From Massospora cicadina (taxonomy: Eukaryota; Entomophthoromycota; Entomophthoromycetes; Entomophthorales; Entomophthoraceae), in contig JAKSZP010009499.1 of the NCBI GenBank assembly GCA_022478985.1, positions 45,510 through 109,509 on the forward strand: a DNA stretch of 64,000 nucleotides, written 5' to 3'. The translations under genes were made by a program, and so were the position numbers. The notes under the pieces are model-generated. The model had not been told where the DNA came from. It made no database searches and saw nothing but the letters and a program-made list of their open reading frames with translations. Below, piece after piece: positions 1 through 11,928 of this stretch (the stretch's first letter is position 1; every line of letters begins with the position of its first letter).

Positions 1-1589
1 TGCTAGCAATATAGTTATTGGAGCTATATTATCTCAGCAAATGAAATCTTAGTGGACCATCCCATCGTCTACTATAAAAAGACCTTAACCAGAGCTGAAC
101 CCAACTACAGAATTACAAAACGTAATTGCTTGGCGGTCATACTGGAGATTGTGCATTTTTGAACCTACTAATATTGGAATCATTTTATTTTAATTGCAAT
201 CATGATTCCTTGTGATGGCTGTAGCAAATGAAGGATCCTGATAGGAGAATAGCCTGATGGGCGTTGAGACTTTAAAATTACGATTTTTCCATTATACAAT
301 GACCAAAGCCCATCTACCTAAAAGTGGATTGCTTATCCACGATCCTCATATCAATTCTAACTGACCCTGAGGAGGATGAATTTATGACCTCTTAACCCAT
401 CACACTATGGAAAGATGATTTCCTGACCTATAAAAAGAATTAACAACAAAGTTGGCGAACCTCCAAGTTATCAAAAATGAAAAACTTTACAAACTCTTAT
501 ATCAAAATTGGGTACCCTATATACGACCCTCAGCTCAGACCAACATCATATTAGGGATACATCAGCAAGTCGGCCATGAGGGGATATTGAAAACTTATAG
601 TGGCTCAAGACTCAATGCTACTAGGAAGGAATGCTTGTTTCCATTTAAGATGTATAGAGTCCTATCTGGTATGTAAAATTCAATTTGGATCTAATCCCTG
701 ATCTCAACATCAAGTGGGTCACCCTGTGAGCCATTCCATACTAATAGTATTGATGTTGTGGGATCTTCCTAAACCCTCTAATGGCCATCAGTTCCTCCCC
801 CTAGCAGTGGATCATTTAACTAAGTGGATCAAAGCTTTATCACTGCCCTCTGTTTTACAAAATCAAAATACCACATTTTTATATAATTGGATTAATACCC
901 AGCATGAGTGCCCCAATATAATTCTTTCTGATAACGAGCAAAACTTCCAATTGCCATGGGTAAAGATTTAGCTGAACTGATAGGATTTAAATAGATATTT
1001 TCCACCTCCTACTATCCTGCAACCAATGAAATGGTAGAGCAGGCAAATGTAACACTAACTGCAACCCTAAGAAAATGGCTATGACTGACCCTATTTATTG
1101 GCCCCAATATTTGTCTAGTGCAATTCTGGCTTATAAGATCAGCTATCATCAAATAATCATGATTTCGCCCTTCCAAGCATTGTACAGAAGAAATCCCAAA
1201 CTGCCTTCTAAAGTGCAGGCTATGCTGACCAAGCCTCCCCTGAAGCCCCTGATTTCACTATGCAAAGTATTTCTAACAAAATTATCTGACTTCAGGCCCT
1301 GGTTTCTGAAAATTTATCTAAAATCCACTAGTAGAGAAACAAGTCGGTTTAATGATAAACATGAATCTCTATACACCTTCCAATAGGGTGACTTAGTCAT
1401 ATTCTACCATCATCAGCCAGGAGGACGTGATAACAAATTGGACAACAGCTGGTCAAGCCCCTACTTTGTCATTCATAGGTGGGGCAACGAACACTCAATT
1501 GTATAAGTTGTTCAGGGTACTATAATAAACTGCGTACATAGACGCTTTCTCCGTCTAAACCACCCTATGTCTAGATCTAGAGGGGAAAT
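1..1589 (+). pseudogene. G0: 3' part of a Ty3/gypsy pol (RNase H and integrase), decayed
   Basis: Family: Ty3/gypsy Pol, whose RNase H removes RNA from the RNA/DNA hybrid and whose integrase inserts the cDNA. Seen: bases 1-170 read as RNase H in two alternating frames (SNIVIGAILSQQ, then YKKTLTRAEPNYRI). Around 560-600 lies an integrase zinc-binding trace (HQQVGHEGILKTY). At 750-960 the integrase core appears as LPLAVDHLTKWIKALSLPS and then IILSDNEQNF, the second catalytic Asp region. At 1075-1240 the post-core segment reads WPQYLSSAILAYKISYHQ. The frame is broken by many stops and shifts. It abuts an LTR downstream, as a pol 3' end should. The start of the element lies left of the window. 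The family assignment is secure; exact domain edges are approximate. Confidence 0.8.
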
Positions 1590-2157
1590 TGTCAGGATTC
1601 CTACCCATCTTGGATATTAAGATGTGTCAACAAAAAGTTGTAAATCCAAATTTGACTAAATAGGCTAAACTTATTTGGGGATAATCCCCAACAAAAATTT
1701 ACAGCCTTCAGAAATTGGGGATCAACCACAACTTATGCGGTCAACTATTGCTCCCCCAAAGCTGCCTAATCTTGGGGTTAAAACCCAATTGATGCGGCAA
1801 GCAAATCCTATTTACCTGAGATAATCATCCTGCTGCAAGAACCCCAATTAGTAACAAGTATTTATCTTAGTTGGACCGCTTGGAGATTTACATAAGAAAT
1901 CTCTCTGATCTTCCTTATAATTTTGATTCTAAGGAAACAAAGATTACACTATTTTAACCACTTTTAAGTTTTAATTACCTTACCTCTATCTGTTTGGGGA
2001 CAAAATAATAGTTAGAAATTATTACTCATGAATTTTATCCTGAGTAAATACTTTCTGGCCAAGGAAAGTAAAAAACTTAAAAATTAGCACCCATGAACTT
2101 TAAGTTTCCTGGCCTACAAAGTAAAGGAACAAGTGGTCTAAACCCTTAGTCCCAACA
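1590..2157 (+). repeat. G0 3' LTR
   Basis: The LTR starts TGTCAGGATTCC immediately after a purine-rich tract (AGAGGGGAAAT, 1579-1589) that serves as the polypurine tract, directly behind integrase. It ends near CCCAACA at 2157. A second copy of the same LTR family lies on the minus strand at 35195-35748: both share the opening TGTCAGGATTCCTACCCA, a middle with repeated GGGGATMA-type motifs, and an end containing ACAAGTGGTCTAA. The 5' partner would be left of the window. The right edge is inferred from the paired copy. Confidence 0.75.
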
Positions 2158-3338
2158 GAAGTAATCACCTAAATGGGGACCAGAGGCGCGCAAAGCCTCA
2201 AGAGTTACAGCATCATGGGCCTCAATCAAATTAGGAGCCTCACTAGAAGGGACAGGAAGCTTAAGAGGTGTGGGAATCCAACTATTTATTGCTTGCTGGT
2301 GCTGGTTGCCACTGGATTCCACAGCTTATTTAGTTATATTAAGGCTAAAAACACTAAAAAATAAAAAGCTGGGCTTATGTGTTCTTATTAGTGTGGACGC
2401 AAGAAAAGAAAACGAATCCTTTCAATATTTTACCATTCAGTATTTAAACTTTATTGAGGGTCAAAGGGAATTCAATGGTAGATTTGGAATAACTTAGCAT
2501 AGTCCAAATTAGGAAATATGTAAATTTGGCTGTTAAAGCTCTGAAAACTAACTTCACTTTGGCTGAATGACAGATGGTAAGTCATTTTAGGCAAGACATA
2601 CCTTTGGGGTAACGATTTAATATATTTTGGCCAATCCCCAATAGAAAATTATTGCATCTTGGGGGACCCCGCCAAGCCTATAAAAGGGGTGCCACCCGCT
2701 TAGGTGTTTGCTTTGGAATAGATGTAACATGGGGAGAAACCTCCAATGGACTCTCTGGGCTCCCCCTCATGATCAGGGCAATCCGACTGCCCAACTTCAT
2801 GCTATCTGCCCATATAATATTTGTAGAAGTGTTACCCCAATTCGCGGGGTTACACCAAGAATTGACCAGAGTCTTTTTGGCCAATATTTTCTTTATTTTC
2901 ATCTGAAGTATTATTATTATGAGATCAGACTCTTATCAGCGGATAGTATAAGGTAAATCAGGACTATTCTTGCTTAAGGCTTTCTTTTGCCAAAGTTGAG
3001 ATGGCAATTGTCTGACAGGAGTACCTAACTTTTGCACGTAAGTCTTTAATATTTCTTCTGCCCTCACTTCAACTTTTGGTCATTCCAGCTGACATTTGGT
3101 CACCATCACGCTAGCACTGGTGGCCACCAGAACTGCTGAAGATGGAGCAGTGCTGTTGTCCTTCTGTCTCAGGAAGGAAGACCTAGAGGGTTTCTTACCT
3201 GTGATCTTGTTAGAGGGGGTGGAGATGGAAATTTCTAATTCTTCTCCTCCCTGCCTTTTCCCCCTTCCTTGTCCAATGCATTTATAAAATTATTTGAGCC
3301 CTTGGATCCCCATTTAGAGCAACTATTAGCATAGTGCC
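2158..3338. other. Unassigned AT-rich stretch between G0 and G1
   Basis: I see no recognisable gene here. Short open frames exist on both strands but none resembles a protein family. A TATA-like motif (CCTATAAAAGGGG, near 2678) in a locally GC-richer patch (2640-2830) could be the promoter of another decayed LTR, but no matching partner was found. The stretch contains the 3' flank of G1 (ending GTGCC at 3334-3338). Confidence 0.4.
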
Positions 3339-5247
3339 TGTTGATCTGGGTTTGTTGATTGTCATTTCAAGAAGTTAACTTCATAGATTTGGTTATGTAA
3401 ATGATTCAAAATTGCTTGATTCTGATGGATAGATGAGCAATAATAGTATGAAAACTATTATTCGTAGTTAAATAAGTAAACCCAGTTGCTTGGTGGTCCA
3501 GCTCCACATTTTGAATGTTACAAGCAATACTAATTATGTTGACAATGAGGGACTTATTAGCTATCCCAGCTGAACTTAATTTACACATAGATTCAGAGGT
3601 TTCCAGCCTTAGTTCTCATCACGTTGATCAGCAAAGGTATGCTGTATAAGGTCTGCTTCTCTTATAAGGATATCTGATCCTTACTTTTTATCAAACAAAA
3701 GAGTCAACAATTATTGTACTTTAAACTTCAATAACTGAAGATGAATAGAACTTTATTAAAGCTATCAAGATCTGATCTAGTCCACTTTTTTTATAAAATG
3801 CTAGAAAATTTATAGGGAAATTTGGCGCCCAACTCCTTAGTTGGTGCCTCAGCCATGAAACGGCAGCCATTGCCATTGAATTTCCCTTTGAAGTCTCTTC
3901 CATCGATGGCCTTCTCCATCAAGCTTAGGATTACTATGTCTGACATCCCAGAGACCTGAAAATTGAATGAGCCAGAAAACATGTCCCTAACTTTCCCGCT
4001 CAAATACAGTAAACCAACCACATTTGGCTAATGACCTCTTTGTCACAGATAGTAATATATTTCCTGGAATTAACCGCCCTTATAAAACCAGGTCCAACAA
4101 GCCCTTGGGGCAGAGACTAGAACCCCTAAGGGTCACCAATGACCTATCTAAGGTCATTGACAAAAAATGGTTTTGGCTTGGCCATCCAGGGCTGAGGAAA
4201 ACGGCTTATTTGAGGAAAAACCCCAGGCGGAAATTGAACTCAAAACTCAGAAAATCACAAGATATGAGGCTGCAAAATCTGGCCAAATTTGAAAAATTTT
4301 GATTTTGTTAAAAACGACGAATTTGTAGCTCATATCAGTTTTTTAATAAACACTGGAATCTTTTTGAAGCAACTTCCTTTAAATTAAGTCCCAAGATGAG
4401 AAAGGCTTTGCTTTTCTCAAATATTCTTACCACCCTGATAAAGTCTAGAAATATTGGGCCAGTTTCCTGCAAGGATTTTTGTTTCCTTCAAAATAATATA
4501 CCTCTCTGAAGATCTGTGATGGCTGTAGTTCATTTTCCACTCTGGTTTGCACCCCCTGCTGTACGTGAGCCCTCCACCCACTTTGCTACCTATTCCGCCA
4601 GCTCCGCCTCCTCATATTTCTCTGGACTTAACCTTGATTTTAAGCCACCCTTCCCAGCTCCCAGAGTCTCTTGTCCCTGATGGTTGTGGCTAATTTGGTA
4701 TGTGTTTTGATTCAAAAATTTATATGAAAACACTATACTGACCGTTTAGGACGTCTCTTCGTTTTCTTGGGTCACTTTGCCTTGTTGTATCACCTTTGGC
4801 CTGTGACTTTCCCTCCAGCGACCTCCTGCGCTCTAGTTTCCCTGACATGCTTAGGTAATAAAACTCTTTTTCATTATATCAGGTTGTGGACCAACTGATT
4901 GATTTGCTAGTTGCAAGCGGCTTCACTAGCCTCACAACAGCTAATTAAATTACCAATCAGTCAGTGATGAAACCTGGCCAAATCCCAATTGAAGTACCTT
5001 TCTTCAATCAACAATCAACTATCTGATGCCTTAATTTCATCAGCAACTCTGCCCTATGAGATCTTAAGCATTCACACGGATTGATCCCAATGGATCCAAA
5101 CCTGGCGAATCACCCAAAAACCTAGTGAATATTAATAAGCTGAAATCAAAATCAACTGATATCCAATTCATTTGCTAGTGGGAATTTTCCCTAGCAAACC
5201 AGCAGATAACCTAGGAAGCTGGAAACGTGGGAAAAAATCCCAATACA
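3339..5247 (-). repeat. G1 3' LTR, interrupted by a solo LTR
   Basis: The copy is homologous along its length to the LTR at 25065-26150, including TTCGTAGTTAAATAA/CCGTAGTTAAATAA, GGATATCTGATCCTTACT, TTGGCGCCCAACTCC and the tail ACCAGCAGATAACC. It starts TGTTGATCTGGG (plus strand; 25065 starts TGTTAGAACTGGG) and ends at AATACA (5247). Homology jumps from 4037 to 4844, where a foreign block of about 0.8 kb is inserted. Without that block the LTR is about 1.1 kb, matching its partner. Confidence 0.8.
4041..4847. repeat. Solo LTR inserted in the G1 3' LTR
   Basis: This block interrupts homology between the two G1 LTRs. It begins TGTCACAG and ends CCCTGACA, the TG...CA ends of an LTR, and is 807 bp long. 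The empty site in the partner LTR reads GACCTGCTTAGG. Here the left flank is GACCTCTT and the right flank TGCTTAGG, which fits a 5-bp TSD TGCTT whose left copy lost one base. A TATA-like CCTTATAAAACC lies near 4077. No internal domain is present, so recombination between two LTRs probably removed the body. The orientation is not determined. Confidence 0.65.
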
Positions 5248-5262
5248 TCCCCACTCTTTCCT
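5248..5262 (-). other. G1 polypurine tract
   Basis: On the minus strand AGGAAAGAGTGGGGA directly precedes the start of the 3' LTR (TGTATTGGG). A purine run in this position primes plus-strand DNA synthesis in LTR retrotransposons. Its placement fixes the right edge of this LTR at 5247 and confirms the minus orientation of G1. Confidence 0.6.
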
Positions 5263-6890
5263 AAATTCCAGTGATAATAAGTTTGGGCAGGAGAATGTAG
5301 CATTGTGCCAGGGTGAATACTTTTTTAGTTTCCAGTGGGGCGCAGCCCTTTCTGCACTTAATGCTGCTCATGACAACCTTTAGCCTGAGGTTTTTTCCTT
5401 TCTTCTTTTCTTATGCCTCCTCAGAGCATGGTCCTTATGACCCACTGCCATGCCAGTCTAGCCGGTTTATCTGTGCCAATGCTAGACCAGAAAGCCAGTT
5501 TCCCCAGTCAGGGCATATAACACTTTGGCAAAATTTTAGGATCTTGATTAGGCGTCCTTGATTACTTGATCTCCCTCCTCATCCTTAGCAGTAGGTCAAT
5601 ACCATCAATGTATTTCTTGCAGCAAAAATAGGTTGGATTAATTATATTTTCTATTGGTAAATTTATCTGAACAATTTTAAAACCATATCATTCTTGCTTT
5701 TTTTCTCTATTTAAGAGCTTAATTCATAAATTAGAAATGAATTTCACCAAAATTAGACTAAATTAGAGCTTAATCTATACCAAAGTGGATAATTTCAACA
5801 ATAATAAAAAGTCTGAATCCCCTTTTTGTCCAGCTCATATGTCAAATTTTTCCAACTCCCAATATCATCAATAAATAACAATCTTTCTGCTTATGATACC
5901 CACCTCTTTTATTCAATGAGTTGTACTGCTCAAAGAACTCTTATTTATGGTCCCACTAGGACCCGTACTCAAAGTCAAGTGAATGTAGGTAGTCCTTCCT
6001 CTGAACTACCAGAAAAAGTACCTGTTCCCAAGGAAACCAGAGAAGTTACAATCGCAAACAAATTTCAGCCATTCTCCTCCTTCCATTAGTTCCTGAATTG
6101 GACTTTGACACTTTTCTAGATTCAGCTCCTTTTGAGGATAATCATTATAATTGTTAAGCCTATTGAAGCAATGCCGAGCAATATGAGTCAGTCATTTTAT
6201 GATGGATCTAATTTTTTCCAGAGTTCCTTTTTCAGCTTGGTCAATATATTAAGCCAGTAGACTCTCATCCAAATTAACTATTGTGAATTGTTACACTTTA
6301 AGTTTTGTATTGAGATTTAAAGAACAGTCTAACCAAAGCCCTATCTGAGGCTCAAGAGACCTCCAATCTCTATAGCATCTTAGATTGAGATGTTGAAGCC
6401 TATGCTCTTCGTTCATGGGCTAAGTCCTTTACAGTTGGACCACTAAGCTTCTGGCCTCACCTGACTTCCATCGTTCATTCTGTTTCCAGTTTCAAGAATC
6501 TTGTGGCCGTCACCTTCAGGATGCAGTCTGCTCGTTGCATGACTACCTTGTCTCTGGCGCTTTGCATTTCTATCTTCCCCTAATGGCTCTTATTAGAGGC
6601 ATGATTTGGCAACCTTCTTCCAGTATCCCTTGCTCCGTGTTGGCCCACATGTACAATATTCTTGATGAAGACCATCAGCAAGTACTCAATACTAACCTTC
6701 CATCTTAGTGCCATATCAGGATTGTTTAAGTTTATTTGCTGAATGCCTCTTTATTTTCTGCTGTCCCCCCAATTTGGAGTCTCATGTTTGGCTAATACCA
6801 ACATTTAGTTTTTTCCAGTCCCCTGGTTGCGTCCTCTCAAGGCTCAACTTCTGCGCAAAGAACTTGGCTTCAGGTAGGTCTAGCCCTTGA
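5263..6890 (+). pseudogene. Unclassified plus-strand coding remnant inside G1
   Basis: On the plus strand 5826-6089 is open and contains a hydrophilic TRTRTQSQVNVG segment that resembles the start of a retroelement Gag or other low-complexity N-terminus. From about 6340 to 6580 one frame reads ALSEAQETSNLY and then SWAKSFTVGPLSFWPH and FKNLVAVTFRMQSARC with only one stop, unusually open for this neighbourhood. I do not recognise the family. The strand is opposite to G1, and the spacing between the G1 integrase end and its polypurine tract is about 1.6-1.8 kb longer than in G3, so this is probably a separate insertion. 5263-5825 shows nothing recognisable. Confidence 0.35.
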
Positions 6891-7289
6891 TAGTGTTCGC
6901 TCTCAAATAGTTTTTTATGACTTGTTCACTACTACTGTCATACATCCTCCCTCCCCCAAGAGGCGATATAGGAGGATTATCCCAGAGTTGTTGATGATAT
7001 ATAAAAATTATAAAATATACGCTTTTTAAGAGTTTTTCCCTACTATTTTTCATATTTTTCAAAAGATTTATTTTATTTTATTTTATTATTCTTTTATAAG
7101 ATATGACCTATACTTGGTCCAGCGTTCCATCTTTTCTTCTATTATTCCCTTAAACTGGTTCCTAGGTATAATCTGACCTACCAGTTTTCATGGCTCAGAG
7201 GTCTTATTTATAAGATTTAACCATTTATAGGTTCAGTAGTCCTTGTTTAGGACTTTTCAATAAAATATCAAGACATAACCATTATTAAT

Positions 7290-8420
7290 GGTTCAGAGGT
7301 CCTTTGAGAACAATCTCATTATTGTTTCTTGGAACCACTGCTTTAGGTACTTTGAATGGACCTTGTTCACAATTCTTCCATCTGCAAGGTTTTTGATGGA
7401 ATATGCTTACATCACTGTCTTTGCGATAATCTCAAATGGACCTGACCATGGCGCATCCAATTTGCTTCTACTCAAAAAGCCATGCATATTGCAATAGGCT
7501 ACCCCTATTACCTACATGGTATTTGTATAATGCCAATCAGTTCTTATTGTCCGTCATCTTAGCCTTGCTTTTTTTAAGATTTTATTGTTTGTTTGTGGTT
7601 GTATTAAAATAAGGATGCTCAGTAGTCAGACTAGGTAATGCTTGGCACTCATCCCCAATGTTGGCTCAACTGACAAATATAGAATTAGCAGTAACGAAGC
7701 CTTTCTTCCATACAACAAATTAAATGGCGTTTTCCGTCACCATATGGTGAGTAATATTGTATGCATATGTCACCAAACTGAGGTAGGTACCCCACGCAGA
7801 AGTTTTTTCCAGCAACTAGATTCCTCAGGGTCATGGCCAGTGTTCCATTTACTTGGTCTTGCAGTCCATTTGTTTCCTGCTGTAAGAGGACTGACACGAC
7901 TCCTTGGATCTCAATTATTTCACTTGATCTCAGGATGACATGGAATGTGAAATTAATTCTGTTGTCGCTCAACAAGACTTGTGGGTATCCATAATTATAA
8001 ACAACTAGATCCAAGATAGATCATGCAGTACTTGTAGCTTTTACTTTTGATAGTTCCTTCGTCTCGTTACATCTCCTTAGTTGATTAATTGTAATTTGAT
8101 ATATTTGACTCTCCCAGTGCTCATATTCAGTGGTCCCATTATGTCAATGGACACTGTATGCTAGGAAAATCCTGAGCGGACCAGTTATTATCTGTAGTGT
8201 TCTTATGTGGTTTATTCAACTGGCATTTCAAACAGCAAGGCAATTATTGCTCACATCATAGTTGATAGACTTCCAGTAAAAATACTGGAGAATGTGGTTG
8301 GTTGCCTTCCTAGGCCTCCATGCCCAACAACCTTATGTGCGGCTTAAACTATTGCTACTTGTTCAGATAATTTCAGAAACAGCAATCAATTTCCGTTGAT
8401 CATCTTGAATACTTGTCCAT
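7290..8420 (-). pseudogene. G1 integrase, decayed
   Basis: Read on the minus strand, the core opens near 8140 with HTVSIDIMGPLNMSTG (first catalytic Asp). It continues at 8014-7890 as YGYPQVLLSDNRINFT (second catalytic Asp) and ends at about 7440-7330 with GPFEIIAKTV-like and KYLKQWFQETI traces, the C-terminal GPF/Y-type module. Many stops and frameshifts separate these blocks. Integrase joins element cDNA to the host chromosome. It lies downstream of RNase H, in the normal Ty3 order. Between 6891 and 7290 there are only AT-rich sequence and a short TATTT repeat (7066-7098). Confidence 0.75.
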
Positions 8421-8479
8421 CATTGGTCTTTGTGTTTTCATCGCTTTTTGAAGTGCACCTTGGATATCTTGGAGCTCAT

Positions 8480-9860
8480 TCTCAATTTCTCCATCAATCA
8501 TCCGCTGTAATAGTTCTTCAGCCTGATGGTGTACCACTTGGACCATTGGTAACCTTGATAAACTAACTGCATTTTGATGAGCAGCTCCCGCTTAAAGGAC
8601 AATTTCAAAATTTTAAGTTTGAAGTTTCAGTGCCCATTGATCCAGATGGCTTTCTGGTTCTTTCAGATTATGCAGCCAGCGCAGGAAAAGTGGTCTTTCA
8701 ACACTTCAAAGTGCGTACCATGGATATACACCCAAAACTGTTTACAGGCGTAAATCACCATAAGGTATTCAGCTCAGTAATAGTGTATATCCGTTCTGCT
8801 GCTGATAATGTCCTTCTCACATGAGCTACCAAATGCTTGTCCCTGAATTCATCATATTGACTCAAATTGCCGCCAATTGCCATTGATGAAGCATCAGTTT
8901 GCACTACAAACTCTCAATTGAAATTAGGATTTTTCAAAACCGGAGAATTTATAAGGTAAGGCATAGCTCACAAAAGAAAACTGTGCCTCACTGTTCCATA
9001 TGAATTCTTTTTTGAGATCCTCTAGCAAATGGAAAAAGGGGATGGCGATTTTTGAGAAACATTATATGAACTTTAATAATATCTGACCATTCCAAGGAAC
9101 ACTTGAATATCTTGGACACTTATTGGGATAGCCATCTGCTCTATGGCTTTGATCTTCTGTATTTGCAGCTGTAGCCCGCTGGATTTAATAACGAACCCTA
9201 GATATTTCAACTCTTTTTTAAGAGGTGGCACTTCCTCAGCTTAATCTTTAGATTGGCCGCGGATAGCCTATTGAAAACTTCTTACTGATTGAGAAAATGG
9301 TTAGTGAAAGTTCTACTGAACACATTTATGTCGTAAAAGTACACCAGGACGTAGTACAACTTCAGGTCGTTTCAATATGGTGTCCATGGCTCTTTGGAAC
9401 GTCGCACGCGCATTACAAAGGTCTTGGGGCATCTGAGTCAATTGATATAACCCTTGCGCTGTGATGATCACGCACTTCTCTTGTTCTTTAGTTGGAAAAC
9501 TGATTGCCAATATCCCAAGAAAGTATCCATTGTGGGGAAATACTTCACTTCTCCCAGATGATCTAATGCATCATCAATTCGAGGTAGTGGATATAAATAC
9601 TTCTTCACTATTTAGTCAATCTCCAATAGTCAATACCACCCAATTAGAGCCATCCTTCTTCTTGATGATCAAGATAGGGCTCACTCAGGGGCTCAACGAT
9701 GGAACTAGGAGCCATGCTCCACTAGTCTAATGATTTCCTCTTTCACTACCGCTTCAGCTGTCTTTAACCATAAAATTAGTCTCAACTGTATCGTTAAATT
9801 TTCCCCAGTGTCAACTTTGTGGATTACGTTCTTCGCACATCCCAAATCAAGATCATCCTG
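8480..9860 (-). pseudogene. G1 reverse transcriptase and RNase H, decayed
   Basis: The best RT block is 9510-9313 on the minus strand, containing KEQEKCVIITAQGLYQLTQM and then the ATFQRAMDTIL motif of Ty3 RTs. Just downstream (about 9342-9328), in another frame, the catalytic box reads YFYDINVFS where related elements have YLDDINVFS: the first catalytic Asp is now Tyr. The thumb follows at 9215-9070 (KYLGFVIKSSGLQLQ, VFLGMVRYY). The RNase H end at 8790-8560 matches the LRW..PEG...WALK type region, shifted among frames. The gene is not functional as written. Confidence 0.8.
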
Positions 9861-10079
9861 GGAAAAGATTTCCTGATACTTTTTAATAATTTGAGCACCT
9901 CCTCCTACTGTTTTTCATCAGATTAGCGAGTTGCTCTCAGTTGATTAGTAAATTGATAGCCATGGAAACCCCTGCTGGCAATCCCATCTTGGCGAGGGTC
10001 CCAAAATCATGGAATATTCATAATTACGCCATCAGAATAAGATGGACAAATGTAAAATTTGATTTTTCCCAATCTTTAT

Positions 10080-10760
10080 TTTTTCCGCTCAGATTTTCCA
10101 GGAGATCTCAGATTTCTCCATGGCCTGGCATCACTATTCCAGGCGCCACCCATGGTATATTCTGGACTTTTTCCATGGGCTACTAACCTCTCCATACAGT
10201 TGCTCAGGTATTTCCAGAGTCAATCCCGTATTGACTATAACCTGATATCCTGGCAGTATGGTGTTTGTTGTCTTTGTTCATAATGGAAACCTCCAATTAT
10301 CTAGGATTCCCATCGGCATTTCTATTCACTTTGTCCAACCAACAAGTAGCAGATTGGGACAATGCCATTATTATAAATCAGATTAATACAATTGTTCCTC
10401 CTGGTAAGCGGAGTTTCTCCATCCCTTTGGTAGACCAGAGGCAGTGTTTGACCTATGTGTTCAACGTATTGTCCTCAATATTACATTTAACTCCTTACTT
10501 CCTTAATAACTCAGTCCCAATTATTATGTCATAGTTTGGCTGGAAAAATAGCTGGGGTGATACCACTAGGGATCCAAATCTGAGTGACAAAGTGCTAAAC
10601 ACCCCACAGGAGATAGTATCAGGAACAGTGGTCCCATATTCTTTCTTGTGTTCCAAATTGGGCAAGATATTAATTTCTTCACTAATTTGGTCAAGAAAAT
10701 ATTAATTGGCGCCCTGCTGTCAATAATTGCTCGCACCCATACCTAATTGACCAAAATATC
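10080..10760 (-). pseudogene. G1 aspartic protease region
   Basis: On the minus strand near 10730-10680 a frame reads VRAIIDSRAPINIF followed by TKLVKKL. The D-S/T-G-A active-site box of retroelement proteases is altered: Gly has become Arg (IDSRAP). G3 has the same APINIFSTKLVKKL block, which supports the assignment. Protease cleaves the Gag-Pol polyprotein. The frame is broken on both sides. Confidence 0.65.
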
Positions 10761-11850
10761 AGTATATGTGCACTTGAAGTGTTGTAAAATAGTGTTCACT
10801 GAGTGTCAGCAAATTTTTAACTGAGCAGTGAGCTTTACTAGTGTGTCAGGCCAACCAGTATGGAGAATGGTTAACTCTTGCTGTTTTGACTTCATAGGTG
10901 TACCAACCCCCTACAAGTCCACGTCAAAGCCACCAACATAGCATACCAACAACTTCGCCTTTACCCCAGGCTCCTTGGTGTGCCCCAGCGAATCCTGACC
11001 CCATCCTGGGCGGCCAAGGCACTCCCACGCTGCCCCACACTCCTGACCCTTAATTAACCCATCTAAGCATCCCCCAGTGAGTTTATCCCCCATACTGGGT
11101 GATTATGGCACTCCCGCACTGCACCCCACAGGGCTGATGGCCAGTCAGCACATCATTGTTAGTGCCAGTTAGTTAGGTTCCATCAGTTCTTCATTGGAGG
11201 AGGTATGGGAGCTGTCAGCGTTGGTCACTCCAGGCACTTCACCCCACGCCTACTTTGGGGATCTCCAGTCCCACCTTTTCCTAATCTAGCAGACTAACTA
11301 CTAACAATTAAAATAAGATAGGCAAAAGAGAGATCTCTATTTGGAGGGAAGGAAGACTATTTATAATCTAGGCTACTGCACCTATGAAAACCCCTCAGCC
11401 ATCCAAGCAGGAACCTTAACTAATAGAGGTCATCCATGGTATCTATTCCCTCCCATTCCACTAATCCCAATTACCAAATATCAGGTTGAATCATCCTTAG
11501 CACAAGTCGCTGATCAGCCATATATACATTACTTAATTAAATATAACCTCGAGATTTCTTGGCATAAGTTACTGATACTCCAAATTAGGCAACAAATTCA
11601 TATTTGGACAATTGATAATAATACTTCAGCTTTCTGCCAGAAAATCCCACAATCGTCTTTTATGGCAGTTGGTGCAGGGATGAGATTCCGCCAAACTCAG
11701 ATTAAAGTTAGCAAAATCATCATCAGATGTGTTTTACAAATACTACAGCTTTTCACCAGAAATTTATACAATCACCCACAATTTTGGAGTCAGAGCCAAA
11801 CTAAGAATCCGCCAAATCTAAAAAATTATTATTTTTATAACATTAAATAT
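10761..11850 (-). other. G1 gag-pol junction, no clear gene
   Basis: A short minus-strand frame (11093-10911) could be the end of Gag or the start of protease (KLLVCYVGGFDVDL), but I cannot assign it. The rest is AT-rich. The stretch ends with AACATTAAATAT (11839-11850), the left TSD of LINE-A'. Confidence 0.4.
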
Positions 11851-11928
11851 CAAAATTTTTTCCCGTTGCAATCAAAAATTGTAACCAATTTGATTCAAGG
11901 AAGATAAAGTTTGATTTAGCAAGGGGAG

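Noticed and set aside
7066..7098. TATTT-rich run as a LINE tail
   Set aside because: There is no adjoining LINE sequence and no flanking duplication; simple AT-rich repeat is the plainer reading.
11341..11907. 188-codon plus-strand open frame
   Set aside because: It crosses the G1/LINE-A' junction and its TSD, has no motif and is low-complexity AT-rich sequence. It is a chance frame.
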